22,831 nucleotides of DNA from positions 1-22,831 of the IMG/VR virus record IMGVR_UViG_3300032020_000051; one strand, written 5' to 3'. The notes beneath the pieces were generated by a model. The model saw only the letters and a list, made by a program, of their open reading frames with translations, was not told the DNA's origin and did not search any database. This stretch comes from a virus. A program made the translations under genes and the position numbers. This document shows positions 14,293 through 22,078 of this stretch, piece after piece (position 1 is the first letter of the stretch; every line of letters starts with the position of its first letter).

Positions 14293-17244
14293 ATGAATAC
14301 TTTGGAAATTTTCAGACCGCCGACTACTTCGATTGTAGTTATTCAAATTGACGAGAAAACGGTATTTTCTAAAAAATTGATGGGCGAACATATTATAGTT
14401 TCTGAATTTATTTCATCATCTATTTTACCAATTCAGATTGGAGATTATATAATTTTTTTAGCCGAGAATTATTATATCAATAGACTCCCTTCGATTGAGA
14501 AGATAAATAACAATACTTACAAGTACCAAATTCAATTTGAATCTACCGTTTATAATCTTAACAAGAAACTGATTATTTCCAGTGATTTATTGGCGGATTT
14601 TTCATACAATGGTACGGCATCTGATTTTATTACGTTAATAATTTCAAATATCAATGAGATTGACGGTACTCCGGCTTGGTCATTGGGGACAATTGACACT
14701 ACAATAGAGAGAACGCTTAGATTCACAAATGAATCCTGTCTGGCGGCACTTAAAAGAGTAGCTGAGGCATTTGATAAAGAGTTTGAAATAGCCAGTAAAT
14801 CAATAAGTTTAAAATCATCAGTTGGTGCAGATACCACATACCGTTTTGAATATGGCAGGGATTTGGGACTTTATAAACTTGAACGCCAGCAAGTACAGGA
14901 TCAGAATATAGTTACAAAAGTCTATGGATTTGGAGGTGAAACGAATATACCGTCCGGTTATCGCGATGGAGCAAAACGATTAAAATTTACAGCCGGCAGC
15001 GGGACATTAACAAAGAATACTACTTTATACGGGACTATTGAAGGACAGTTTACAGATAATGATATTTACCCTAATCGGACAAGTACATTAACGACGGTGA
15101 ACTATGCTGCTGCCAGCGGATGGAACGCAAATACGGATTATCTGGTCGATTCTGCAATGAATTTCAATCTGAATAATAATATTATTGCAGGGCAGACAGC
15201 AAAAATAGTATTCAAGTCGGGCGATATTGAAGGAGTAGAATGTGAGATTTGGAAATATGATAATAATGCTTCGGGATTTTACATTACTCCATTTACTGAT
15301 TCAGACGGGTATGTTCAGCCGAATGCAATCGCACATCCGCACGCGGGAGACAGTTACACGCTTGTTAATATCTCACTGCCTCAATCTTATATAGACACGG
15401 CAGAGACAACTTTGCAAGTGGCTACACAGGCATATTTGGATGAGAATTGTATTCCGATGGTAGTGTATGCCATTGAGATTGATCCTAAATATGCAAGCAG
15501 TATCACTCTTGATCTGGATGCCGGGGATAAAGTTACAGTTGTAGATACCGCTTTAGGAATTAATTCCCTTATCCGGGTTAATAGTATTGAATTTCCACTG
15601 GTTGATTCTTATCAGATAAAAGCTACTATTGCCGACTTTATTCCTTATACGCTCCAGGAAAGACTTATAAAGTCTGCAATTTCCACACGCAAAGAAACCG
15701 TATTTGTTGATCGGAGAGTATCTGAGCAGGCCCGTAGAAATACTGTCAACCAGAAATCATTAAGAGACCTGCTTTTCGATACAGATATGTATTTTGATCC
15801 TGTAAACTTAAAACCATTAAGTATTGAGACGGCTTACCTGGCAGTAGGTACAAAGTCGAGAGATTTCTGGCTCTCAAATGTAACTATTAAAGCAAATTAT
15901 CTGTCAGATGCGAATAGAATCTATATCAGTGCAGGATCGCTGATACATCTGCAAATAGAGATTACCGGACTTGGTTATACGTGGGTAATTGGATCGGCAC
16001 TGGATCAGGCTTCACTTACTCCTGCTTCAGCTTATTATCTTTATGCAAGATGTTCAAAAGCAGCATTAACAGGTAATTGGGTTTTATCAACAAGTCAGAT
16101 AACAGTTGAACAAGAGACTGGTTATTATCATTTTCTTGTAGGAATGCTTTTTGCCGTCGCTGATGGATGGAGAAATTTTGACTTTACTAATGGCATGACT
16201 TATATAAATGGGAATACAATCACTACTGGAAAGATACAGTCTATTGACACGAATAATTACCTTGACCTTACCAATAATAAATTTAAAATCGGCAATGCGA
16301 GCGGATTTGTTGACTGGAATGATAGTGCTTCTGGCGTGTTGACAGTAAAAGGAGCTGTTGTATCAGATCTCGTGATGGCTGAATATGCTACTATTGAAAA
16401 TCTGGCTGTGCAGTATTTCAACGGTATCCCTGTCCTTGCTGGTGATCTGGACGGGACAGTTGTAAATACCCAGGCTAATTATCCTTTATCTGCTCAATGG
16501 GACTCTGGTTTTTATTATGTGATAGATGATAAATGTTCTAATGTTGCTATTAATTATATATCAAATGCTTCTGGCGTAAATCACGAACCTCCGAATGTCG
16601 AATATTGGGATGTTGATCCAAATCAGCCAGTAGCTCGCATTGATACAGTTACATTAAATACAGGGACATCAGGAACAGCGAATATCCTTTGTGACGGCGT
16701 TACTAAGTTAGCTACTTTCTTTAACTCATATACTGAAACTGCTACTGCATTTGCAGTCTTATATGCAGCTGATTATCTAACAGGTGGTGTTGTGGTTACT
16801 TCATCCGGGGCAGATATTATTTTCACAGCTCAAACAGCTGGAGTGAATTTTACAGGTAACACAACAATAACTAATGTGGCAAATAAATGGAAAGGAGCTG
16901 TTAATATAGAAGGTAATGATATTTGGGAGAATGAGGAAGATAATGATGATTATGGGGTGGTTAAAATTAACCAGAAAGGATATCATGGAGGAGTTACAAG
17001 AAGAAGAATAACAATAATCGGCGGGGGACTTGGTTATTCGGTTGCTATCTTTAGCCCTACAGAAAAACCAGCATTTGCACTTCGACCCGGATTAGATATT
17101 AGAGTTGGTGCATTATCAGTCCCTCGATTGACGACTGCTGAAAGAGATGCTTTTACTGGAGAAAATGGTATGATAATTTATAATACCACAACCGGACATT
17201 TTCAGGGTTATGATCAAAATTGGTATAATATAACATTAAGTTAA
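14293..17244 (+). CDS. Large tail-tip / tail-associated protein with fibre-like C-terminus
   Basis: At 983 residues the largest protein in the window. The N-terminal 470 residues (for example FEYGRDLGLYKLERQQVQDQ followed by NIVTKVYGFGGETNIP) resemble the baseplate-hub-type domain of tail-associated proteins of siphophages. The middle (about 480-720) is beta-rich, and the C-terminal end LTTAERDAFTGENGMIIYNT ... W is a common fibre ending. It probably caps the tail and contacts the host surface. Five ASG tripeptides occur, including a pair 8 residues apart (NASGFVDWNDSASGV). Peptidase activity, sometimes present in this class, is not evident. Confidence 0.65.
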   Translation: MNTLEIFRPPTTSIVVIQIDEKTVFSKKLMGEHIIVSEFISSSILPIQIGDYIIFLAENYYINRLPSIEKINNNTYKYQIQFESTVYNLNKKLIISSDLLADFSYNGTASDFITLIISNINEIDGTPAWSLGTIDTTIERTLRFTNESCLAALKRVAEAFDKEFEIASKSISLKSSVGADTTYRFEYGRDLGLYKLERQQVQDQNIVTKVYGFGGETNIPSGYRDGAKRLKFTAGSGTLTKNTTLYGTIEGQFTDNDIYPNRTSTLTTVNYAAASGWNANTDYLVDSAMNFNLNNNIIAGQTAKIVFKSGDIEGVECEIWKYDNNASGFYITPFTDSDGYVQPNAIAHPHAGDSYTLVNISLPQSYIDTAETTLQVATQAYLDENCIPMVVYAIEIDPKYASSITLDLDAGDKVTVVDTALGINSLIRVNSIEFPLVDSYQIKATIADFIPYTLQERLIKSAISTRKETVFVDRRVSEQARRNTVNQKSLRDLLFDTDMYFDPVNLKPLSIETAYLAVGTKSRDFWLSNVTIKANYLSDANRIYISAGSLIHLQIEITGLGYTWVIGSALDQASLTPASAYYLYARCSKAALTGNWVLSTSQITVEQETGYYHFLVGMLFAVADGWRNFDFTNGMTYINGNTITTGKIQSIDTNNYLDLTNNKFKIGNASGFVDWNDSASGVLTVKGAVVSDLVMAEYATIENLAVQYFNGIPVLAGDLDGTVVNTQANYPLSAQWDSGFYYVIDDKCSNVAINYISNASGVNHEPPNVEYWDVDPNQPVARIDTVTLNTGTSGTANILCDGVTKLATFFNSYTETATAFAVLYAADYLTGGVVVTSSGADIIFTAQTAGVNFTGNTTITNVANKWKGAVNIEGNDIWENEEDNDDYGVVKINQKGYHGGVTRRRITIIGGGLGYSVAIFSPTEKPAFALRPGLDIRVGALSVPRLTTAERDAFTGENGMIIYNTTTGHFQGYDQNWYNITLS

Positions 17245-17246
17245 CT

Positions 17247-17462
17247 ATGAAAAAACTATTATCAATTTGTCTATTAGTTATTTGTCTTTTCAGTTGCGAA
17301 AGAAATGATTGTCAAATATGTACAGTATATGCGCCGGAAACATTAATTATACGAACCTTTATAGTTTGTGGAGATGAAGTTGTCGAATATCAAAATAAGA
17401 AAAACATCGAAATAATTGACGGGGTAAATATAATAACAAAAACAACTTGTATAAAATATTAA
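17247..17462 (+). CDS. Small Cys-rich lipoprotein
   Basis: A 71-residue protein with a lipoprotein signal: MKKLLSICLLVICLFSC, in which LFSC (residues 14-17) is the lipobox, so Cys17 would be lipidated. The mature part is about 55 residues with four more Cys (about 22, 25, 42 and 68), so two disulphides are possible in the periplasm. It starts 3 bases after the tail-tip gene. Phage lipoproteins among tail genes (such as T5 Llp) block the receptor or genome entry of later phages; by that analogy this is a superinfection-exclusion candidate. Nothing in the sequence identifies a target. Confidence 0.6.
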   Translation: MKKLLSICLLVICLFSCERNDCQICTVYAPETLIIRTFIVCGDEVVEYQNKKNIEIIDGVNIITKTTCIKY

Positions 17463-17497
17463 TATTTTGACAAATAAAGTATAACTGTAATAAAATT

Positions 17498-17851
17498 ATG
17501 GCAACAGCATTAAATATAAAACGAGGCAATCCGTACGATGCTACGATAACAGTCACAAATGCATCCGGTAATCCTTACGATCTGACTGATAAGACTGTAT
17601 TTTTCACAGTTAAAAAATCAATAGATACGGGAACAGATGATTCATTGGCAGTGATTACTAAGAACATAACATCTCATACTAACGCCAGTGGGGGAATAAC
17701 TACATTGGCATTGACAGCATCACAAACAAATATTGTTCCCGGCGATTATAACTGGGATTTAAGAATATATGCCGGGTCTCCTTTGGTGCAACTTAATACA
17801 ACTTCAGGGGCTTGTAACATCATAGAAATTATAACTAAAAGAACTTCATAA
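17498..17851 (+). CDS. Baseplate upper protein-like (BppU-type) domain protein
   Basis: A 117-residue beta-sandwich-type protein: GNPYDATITVTNASGNPYDL, then TDKTVFFTVKKSIDTG, then TTLALTASQTNIVPGDYNWD. This is the familiar 'G.p.dLtg.tv.f.vr ... l.p..T..l.pG.Y.yD' pattern of BppU N-terminal-like domains in receptor-binding complexes. ASG occurs at two loop positions (TNASGNP, TNASGGI) where related domains that I recall have Asp/Gly-type turns. The stop overlaps the next ATG (TAATG). It probably anchors the following appendage proteins to the tail tip. Confidence 0.6.
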   Translation: MATALNIKRGNPYDATITVTNASGNPYDLTDKTVFFTVKKSIDTGTDDSLAVITKNITSHTNASGGITTLALTASQTNIVPGDYNWDLRIYAGSPLVQLNTTSGACNIIEIITKRTS

Positions 17852-18339
17852 TGGCAGACAATATAAGTGTACCAATAACAGAAGAATCCATCACAGTAAT
17901 TATATCAGAAGGCGTTACATGGGACGGTATTTCCGGCAAACCTACAGCCGTTGCTGAAAGTAGTTTTATAGTTAGTGATGCGACTCCATTCAGTTGGTTT
18001 GTTAAGACACTTGCTCAGGTTAAGACAATACTCGGATTAAACTTAGCAGTCCAGACAATCCCTTTTGCTATTCCGCTGGCTATTGATGTCACGACTTATA
18101 AAGATTGGAAGTGTACCACTGCATCAGGTGATACGACTCTTAATATAACAGGTGAAGCAGACGGCGAGGCTGGCATGGTTGAAATCTATAATTCTGCCAG
18201 TGGTGTTATTACTTTAGGTACGATGTTTACAAAGAACGCAGGAGGTGGAACGATGGATTCAGCAGCCAGCGGTGATAATATTATTGCTTGGACAAAAAGC
18301 GGTAGTGATATAATTTTTTCAATCAGTCAAGTATCTTAG
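17851..18339 (+). CDS. Tail appendage protein, ASG-containing
   Basis: A 162-residue protein coupled to the BppU-like gene. The N-terminus (MADNISVPITEESITVIISE, then WDGISGKP) looks like a short virion-attachment segment. The C-terminal half has the beta-strand pattern DTTLNITGEADGEAGMVEIY, then ITLGTMFTKNAGGGT, which resembles the small beta domain found in many phage fibre proteins. Three ASG tripeptides fall there, each in a likely turn (TTASGDT, NSASGVI, SAASGDN). A homing endonuclease gene follows after about 20 bases. Function is inferred from position and pattern. Confidence 0.55.
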   Translation: MADNISVPITEESITVIISEGVTWDGISGKPTAVAESSFIVSDATPFSWFVKTLAQVKTILGLNLAVQTIPFAIPLAIDVTTYKDWKCTTASGDTTLNITGEADGEAGMVEIYNSASGVITLGTMFTKNAGGGTMDSAASGDNIIAWTKSGSDIIFSISQVS

Positions 18340-18361
18340 ATAAATTGAATATCTTTATATT

Positions 18362-19048
18362 ATGAAGATCAGTGGCATATATAAAATACAGTCAAAGATT
18401 AAGCCAGAACGATGTTATATCGGAAGTGCTGTTAATATTGATTATAGGTGGAAAGTTCATTTATATGATTTTAAAAAAAATAAGCATCATTCAATTAAAC
18501 TTCAAAGGCATTACAATAAATACGGTAAACAAGATTTAATATTTATTATTGTTGAGCTTTGTTTTCCTGAATTTCTAACAGCCAGAGAACAATATTATAT
18601 TGACACATTGAATCCATTTTTTAATATTTGCAAAATTGCAGGCAGTTCTCTTGGGATAAAAAGATCAGAAGAAACTAAGCAAAAATTATCTATTGTTAGA
18701 AGAAGAAGAGATCCACATTCAATTGAAACTCGTAAAAAAATGAGTTCATCTAATATAGGAAAACATTATAGAGTGGCATCTAAAAAGACAATATTAAAAT
18801 TGAGTGAATCTCATAAAGGTAAAATACCTTGGAATAAGGGTATTAAGACAGGACTTCATCCTAAGAATACATTTCAAAAAGGACATGTGCCTTTTAATAA
18901 AGGGAGAAAGATGTCTGAAAAACAAAAGGTTAATAGTGGTAGAAAAAAAGGTTTCATTCCTTGGAATAAAGGGAAAAAACTTTCTCCCGAATCTATAATA
19001 AAAAGAGAGAAAACAAGAGCAATTAACAGAAAATTAAAAATTGCATAA
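18362..19048 (+). CDS. GIY-YIG homing endonuclease with NUMOD3-like repeats (copy 2)
   Basis: A 228-residue protein with GIY (5-7), YIG (19-21), Arg29, Glu76 (REQYYID) and Asn88 at the same positions as copy 1. The N-terminal nuclease domains of the two are strikingly alike (GIYKIQS.IKPER.YIGSAVN), while the C-terminal parts differ: this copy has three 'P-W/F-N-K-G' elements (IPWNKG, VPFNKG, IPWNKG) among NUMOD3-like segments. That suggests different DNA targets. It lies between two appendage genes and disrupts neither. The 15 bases before both ATGs are also similar (TATCTTT ... TTATG). Confidence 0.9.
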   Translation: MKISGIYKIQSKIKPERCYIGSAVNIDYRWKVHLYDFKKNKHHSIKLQRHYNKYGKQDLIFIIVELCFPEFLTAREQYYIDTLNPFFNICKIAGSSLGIKRSEETKQKLSIVRRRRDPHSIETRKKMSSSNIGKHYRVASKKTILKLSESHKGKIPWNKGIKTGLHPKNTFQKGHVPFNKGRKMSEKQKVNSGRKKGFIPWNKGKKLSPESIIKREKTRAINRKLKIA

Positions 19049-19052
19049 CTGT

Positions 19053-19256
19053 ATGAGAAAAGATCAGTTCATAAAACGGTGGATAGCATCTGCTTTCTCC
19101 TGGTCGTCATGGTGGGCGAAACAAACCGGTAATATTGCCGCATCATGGGTTGAAAGTAACAGAGAAGGAGAAGGATGTATGTATTATCTTATCACTCAGA
19201 ACATAGATAACGATTATAAGAATTTTTTAATGTATAACTTATTAATAAATATTTAA
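19053..19256 (+). CDS. Hypothetical Trp-rich small protein, 67 aa
   Basis: The likely start is ATG 19053; an in-frame TTG at 19041 would add four residues and overlap the endonuclease gene. The product begins MRKDQFIKRWIASAFSWSSW and has Trp-rich amphipathic character, then Asn/Tyr-rich residues to NLLINI. It has no signal peptide. No family is recognised. It lies between the second endonuclease and the next virion gene, so it could be an unrelated passenger or a remnant. A later Met would leave only a very short protein. Confidence 0.45.
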   Translation: MRKDQFIKRWIASAFSWSSWWAKQTGNIAASWVESNREGEGCMYYLITQNIDNDYKNFLMYNLLINI

Positions 19257-19667
19257 ATGGCAAACGCACCACGATTTACAAAGACAATCGTAGCAGTCCC
19301 TATCGTCAAGATAGCCGACACTACAAGAGTAACTATTTACGCTGCAAATTCAACGTATGATACTCGTATTACAGGTATTAATATTTCGACTGATGATACC
19401 GCACCGGGAAATGCAAAGTTGGAGATATATGATGGTATTAATTATTACCCGGTCAGGACTACTGTTGTACCTTTAGGTTCCGGGGTTACAGTATCAGTTG
19501 AACCTGTTGGTTTAATAGCACTTGCTCCTATTGTATTCAGAGAACGTGATGCCAATGGAGTGACTATTTTAAACTTACCAAAAGGAAATAGTTTACTGAT
19601 TACAATGAGTGCTGTTACTGCTGGTAAGTTTTTCTGGGTACTTGTTAAAGCAGAATTATACGACTAA
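19257..19667 (+). CDS. Probable virion appendage or fibre-associated protein, 136 aa
   Basis: A beta-rich 136-residue protein (YDTRITGINISTDDTAPGNA, then VSVEPVGLIALAPIVFRERD and a C-terminal strand pair). The regular alternation of short hydrophobic strands and Asp/Gly turns is typical of small virion adhesion proteins, and similar short proteins are seen next to fibre genes in Bacteroidetes phages. It has no ASG. The next gene starts 2 bases after its stop. No specific domain is assigned. Confidence 0.48.
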   Translation: MANAPRFTKTIVAVPIVKIADTTRVTIYAANSTYDTRITGINISTDDTAPGNAKLEIYDGINYYPVRTTVVPLGSGVTVSVEPVGLIALAPIVFRERDANGVTILNLPKGNSLLITMSAVTAGKFFWVLVKAELYD

Positions 19668-19668
19668 A

Positions 19669-20703
19669 ATGAACCCTATGCAAGAATCAGGTAATCATAC
19701 TGGATTAAAAAGTAATGATAATCTTTCTCTTTGCCGATTCCCCGCATGGCAGAATACCGGTAATTTTGAAAGGATAAGAAAGGCATGTAATGGATTGCCG
19801 GGAGGGGGGACAGATATAATCACTACACTCGGTGCTGCAACGGGTTATTATGGCGGTGTTCTTGCCCCTAATGGCTCTATTTATCTTATACCTTATAGTG
19901 CTACTACAATTAAGAAAATAGACACCAATACAGATGTGATCACTACATTCGGTGATGCAACTGGTTATGCCGCCGGTGTTCTTGCCCCTAATGGCTTTAT
20001 TTATCTTATACCTCTTAATGCTACTACAATTAAGAAAATAGACACCAATACAGATGTAATCACGACTCTTGGTGCAGCTACCTTGTATGCCGGAGGTGTT
20101 CTTGCCCCTAATGGCTCTATTTATCTTATACCTCTTAATGCTGCTACAATTAAGAAAATAGACACCAATACAGATATAATCACTACACTCGGTGCTGCAA
20201 CGGGTTATTATGGCGGTGTTCTTGCCCCTAATGGCTCTGTCTATCTCATCCCTCAAAGTGCTACTACAATTAAAAAGATTGATCCTCAAACAGATGTAAT
20301 CACTACACTCGGTGCTGCAACTGGTTATATTGGCGGTGTTCTTGCCCCTAATGGCTCTATTTATCTTATACCTCTTAATGCTGCTACAATTAAGAAAATA
20401 GACACCAATACAGATGTGATCACTACATTCGGTGATGCAACTGGTTATAGGGGTGGTGTTCTTGCCCCTAATGGCTCTGTCTATCTCATCCCTCAAAGTG
20501 CTACTACAATTAAAAAGATTGATCCTCAAACAGATGTAATCACTACACTCGGTGTTGCAACTGGTTATATTGGCGGTGTTCTTGCCCCTAATGGCTCTGT
20601 CTATCTCATCCCTCAAAGTGCTACTACGATCAAGAAAATAAATGTTTCTAACAATAATGTTGACCAAAATATGTGTCTTTCACGATATTTTAATAAATTT
20701 TAA
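19669..20703 (+). CDS. Repeat-built putative adhesin, seven 40-residue units (beta-propeller-like)
   Basis: I choose ATG 19669 (344 residues); an earlier in-frame ATG at 19609 lies inside the previous gene. After about 47 N-terminal residues come seven units of 40 residues: 'D-V-I-T-T-L-G-A-A-T-G-Y..GGVLAPNG(S)-Y-L-I-P...(A/T)TIKKID'. A 40-residue unit repeated seven times with 'GGVLAPNG.IY.IP' is what a seven-bladed propeller would need. Similar 'LAPNGKIY.IP' repeats occur in proteins of Bacteroidetes and their phages. The C-terminus (DQNMCLSRYFNKF) is unique. Location after the tail-tip genes and before lysis supports a receptor-binding role. Confidence 0.6.
   Translation: MNPMQESGNHTGLKSNDNLSLCRFPAWQNTGNFERIRKACNGLPGGGTDIITTLGAATGYYGGVLAPNGSIYLIPYSATTIKKIDTNTDVITTFGDATGYAAGVLAPNGFIYLIPLNATTIKKIDTNTDVITTLGAATLYAGGVLAPNGSIYLIPLNAATIKKIDTNTDIITTLGAATGYYGGVLAPNGSVYLIPQSATTIKKIDPQTDVITTLGAATGYIGGVLAPNGSIYLIPLNAATIKKIDTNTDVITTFGDATGYRGGVLAPNGSVYLIPQSATTIKKIDPQTDVITTLGVATGYIGGVLAPNGSVYLIPQSATTIKKINVSNNNVDQNMCLSRYFNKF
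19811..20640 (+). repeat. Tandem 120-bp repeats, seven units, two alternating types
   Basis: Units of exactly 120 bases recur with the invariant core CTTGCCCCTAATGGCT at 60-base offset. Two sequence types are mixed: one reads IPLNAATIKKIDTNTD, the other IPQSATTIKKIDPQTD. The order is A-like, A, A, B, A, B, B. Even synonymous sites are nearly identical, so the copies are recently expanded or homogenised. Confidence 0.92.
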
Positions 20704-21182
20704 TGAAAAAATTAATCTTAATATTTCTTTTAATTGATTTGTTCCTTTCACTTTCAGGGCAGACTTTTGATAATATTTATGTTAAAGAAAGAAAGATTCC
20801 TGAAGCAGTAAAAGTTATTACTGTTTATACAAGTTCAATAATTCTTAATGCGGTGGGTGACGGGTTGAATGATTCCGGTGAGAAACAATGGGGACATCTT
20901 TGTAATGCTGTTTCAACAGGATTATTGCTTGCTTCACCTTTTATTATTGACTATGAAAAGGCAAAATGGTTGTGGTATTTAACAAGTTATACAAGTCTCA
21001 GAATTGCGTTCTTTGATTACAGTTACAATTTAACAAGGGGCTTACCGCTTAATTATATCGGTGGTACAAGTACGTGGGATAAGATTTTGGGAAAGATGAA
21101 TCCGCCGAATACCTATTTAGGCAGAGGAGTGGTTTTGATTGTTGGTATATCAATTCCTATAAATGAATTAAAACGAAAATGA
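20703..21182 (+). CDS. Exported membrane protein of unknown function, 159 aa
   Basis: The start overlaps the adhesin stop (TAATG). A hydrophobic N-terminal segment (MKKLILIFLLIDLFLSLSG) works as a signal peptide or anchor. Further hydrophobic stretches (about residues 37-50, 68-84 and 143-156) suggest a membrane protein. The middle has TSYTSLRIAFFDYSYNL and NYIGGTSTWDKIL. No family is recognised. It leads into the lysis genes, so envelope disruption or superinfection exclusion are possible, but not shown. Confidence 0.52.
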   Translation: MKKLILIFLLIDLFLSLSGQTFDNIYVKERKIPEAVKVITVYTSSIILNAVGDGLNDSGEKQWGHLCNAVSTGLLLASPFIIDYEKAKWLWYLTSYTSLRIAFFDYSYNLTRGLPLNYIGGTSTWDKILGKMNPPNTYLGRGVVLIVGISIPINELKRK

Positions 21183-21230
21183 AAGAATCTGAAATACATA
21201 ATCTGGTTGACAGAAAGCAGATAAAGTAAA

Positions 21231-21539
21231 ATGACAAAACAGGAAGATAGCATAATCATCAGCCTTGTGGACAGGGTTTCAAGAGTAGAGGAAAAAGTCG
21301 GAAATCTTGTCGTAACAGTTAATGAAAACTCACAAGAAATCAAAGCTAATACGACTGTAATAGCAAATCTTATTACGAGTCTGACAAGAGAAGAAGGACA
21401 AAAGAAAGGGATAAAAAACGAGCGGAACAGGATTGAGAAAAAGCAGTTGACTAATTGGCAAAAGACTGCAATAATAATTTCTGCAATTCTTGGCATTACC
21501 ATTGTTTCATCGAGTTGGATTTTACATTTTATTAAATAA
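21231..21539 (+). CDS. Coiled-coil protein with C-terminal TM (holin/XhlA-like)
   Basis: A 102-residue protein. The N-terminal half is a heptad-like coiled coil (LVDRVSRVEEKVGNLVVTVN, then ENSQEIKANTTVI), followed by a basic linker and one C-terminal hydrophobic helix (about residues 77-98, TAIIISAILGITIVSSSWIL). This coiled-coil-plus-one-TM design is that of XhlA-type proteins encoded beside endolysins. It ends 5 bases before the endolysin gene. Probably a holin partner or membrane anchor. Confidence 0.55.
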   Translation: MTKQEDSIIISLVDRVSRVEEKVGNLVVTVNENSQEIKANTTVIANLITSLTREEGQKKGIKNERNRIEKKQLTNWQKTAIIISAILGITIVSSSWILHFIK

Positions 21540-21544
21540 ATATC

Positions 21545-21997
21545 ATGTCTCAATTTAGTACAATATCCAAAGAACGATTAGATACATGTCATTTGGAATT
21601 ACAATTATTATTCAATTATATTATTCAGTTTTATGATGTCTCCATTATTTGTGGTTTCAGGAATAAAGTTGATCAGGAGGCAGCTTTTAATGCAGGAATA
21701 TCAAAAGTTCATTATCCTGGCACTCATTCAACAAAACCCTCTATTGCTGTTGATGCAGCACCTTATGAAAAAAATAATATTGATTGGGGCAAGCTGCAAT
21801 CTGCTTTTTTTGCGGGATATGTAAAAGGATTTGCCGATATGCTTTATAAATTCGGAATTATGAAACATAGGATTCGGTCAGGCGCAGATTGGGATAATGA
21901 TTATGACATTGATGATACGACTTTCTGGGATGCTTGTCATATGGAGTTGATACTATCAGATGAAGAAAAATCACAATTAAAATATTACGAAAGTTGA
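21545..21997 (+). CDS. Endolysin, peptidase M15-like (L-Ala-D-Glu / D-Ala-type peptidase)
   Basis: A 150-residue protein with the zinc-binding pattern of M15 peptidases: His61 and Asp70 in THSTKPSIAVDAAPY and His132 in WDACHMEL, with an FRNKVDQEAAF segment near the N-terminus as in VanY/T5-endolysin-like phage enzymes. The H...D...H set and the Glu two residues after the last His fit the catalytic centre. It cleaves a peptide bond in peptidoglycan. There is no signal peptide, so it depends on a holin for release. The coiled-coil/TM protein precedes it and a terminator overlaps its stop. Confidence 0.8.
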   Translation: MSQFSTISKERLDTCHLELQLLFNYIIQFYDVSIICGFRNKVDQEAAFNAGISKVHYPGTHSTKPSIAVDAAPYEKNNIDWGKLQSAFFAGYVKGFADMLYKFGIMKHRIRSGADWDNDYDIDDTTFWDACHMELILSDEEKSQLKYYES

Positions 21998-22014
21998 GAA
22001 TCTCGACTATTTTT
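21992..22014 (+). terminator. Rho-independent terminator after the endolysin gene
   Basis: AGTTGAG (21992-21998), AAT loop, CTCGACT (22002-22008; one G-T pair) and then ATTTTT. The hairpin begins at the endolysin stop codon (21995-21997). It would end the late structural-lysis transcript. Confidence 0.68.
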
Positions 22015-22054
22015 AAACTATATTTAATACTGAAAAAAATAAAAATATTTATCT

Positions 22055-22062
22055 TAAATTTG
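22055..22062 (+). promoter_or_regulatory. Possible -7 promoter box (TAAATTTG) before the holin-like gene
   Basis: TAAATTTG matches the Bacteroidetes TAnnTTTG box and lies 17 bases before ATG 22079, just after a terminator, where a new promoter is expected. No TTG is present at the expected -33 distance, so the site is weak. Confidence 0.35.
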
Positions 22063-22078
22063 TTTAAAATTAAATGAT

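Noticed and set aside
4919-18339. ASG tripeptides as products of a repeated DNA element or as the MIO cofactor precursor
   Set aside because: Codons vary fully, which excludes a DNA repeat. Ala-Ser-Gly does form the MIO group in aromatic ammonia-lyases, but that needs a specific fold that these proteins do not show.
19705-20667. Long minus-strand ORF of 320 codons
   Set aside because: It is the antisense of the 120-bp tandem repeats; the repeat period is a multiple of three, which keeps a mirror frame open. The plus-strand product fits the gene order.
21179-21229. 16-codon ORF (MKESEIHNLVDRKQIK) in the gap before the coiled-coil/TM gene
   Set aside because: It is coupled by ATGA to the upstream gene, but is too short and has no other support.
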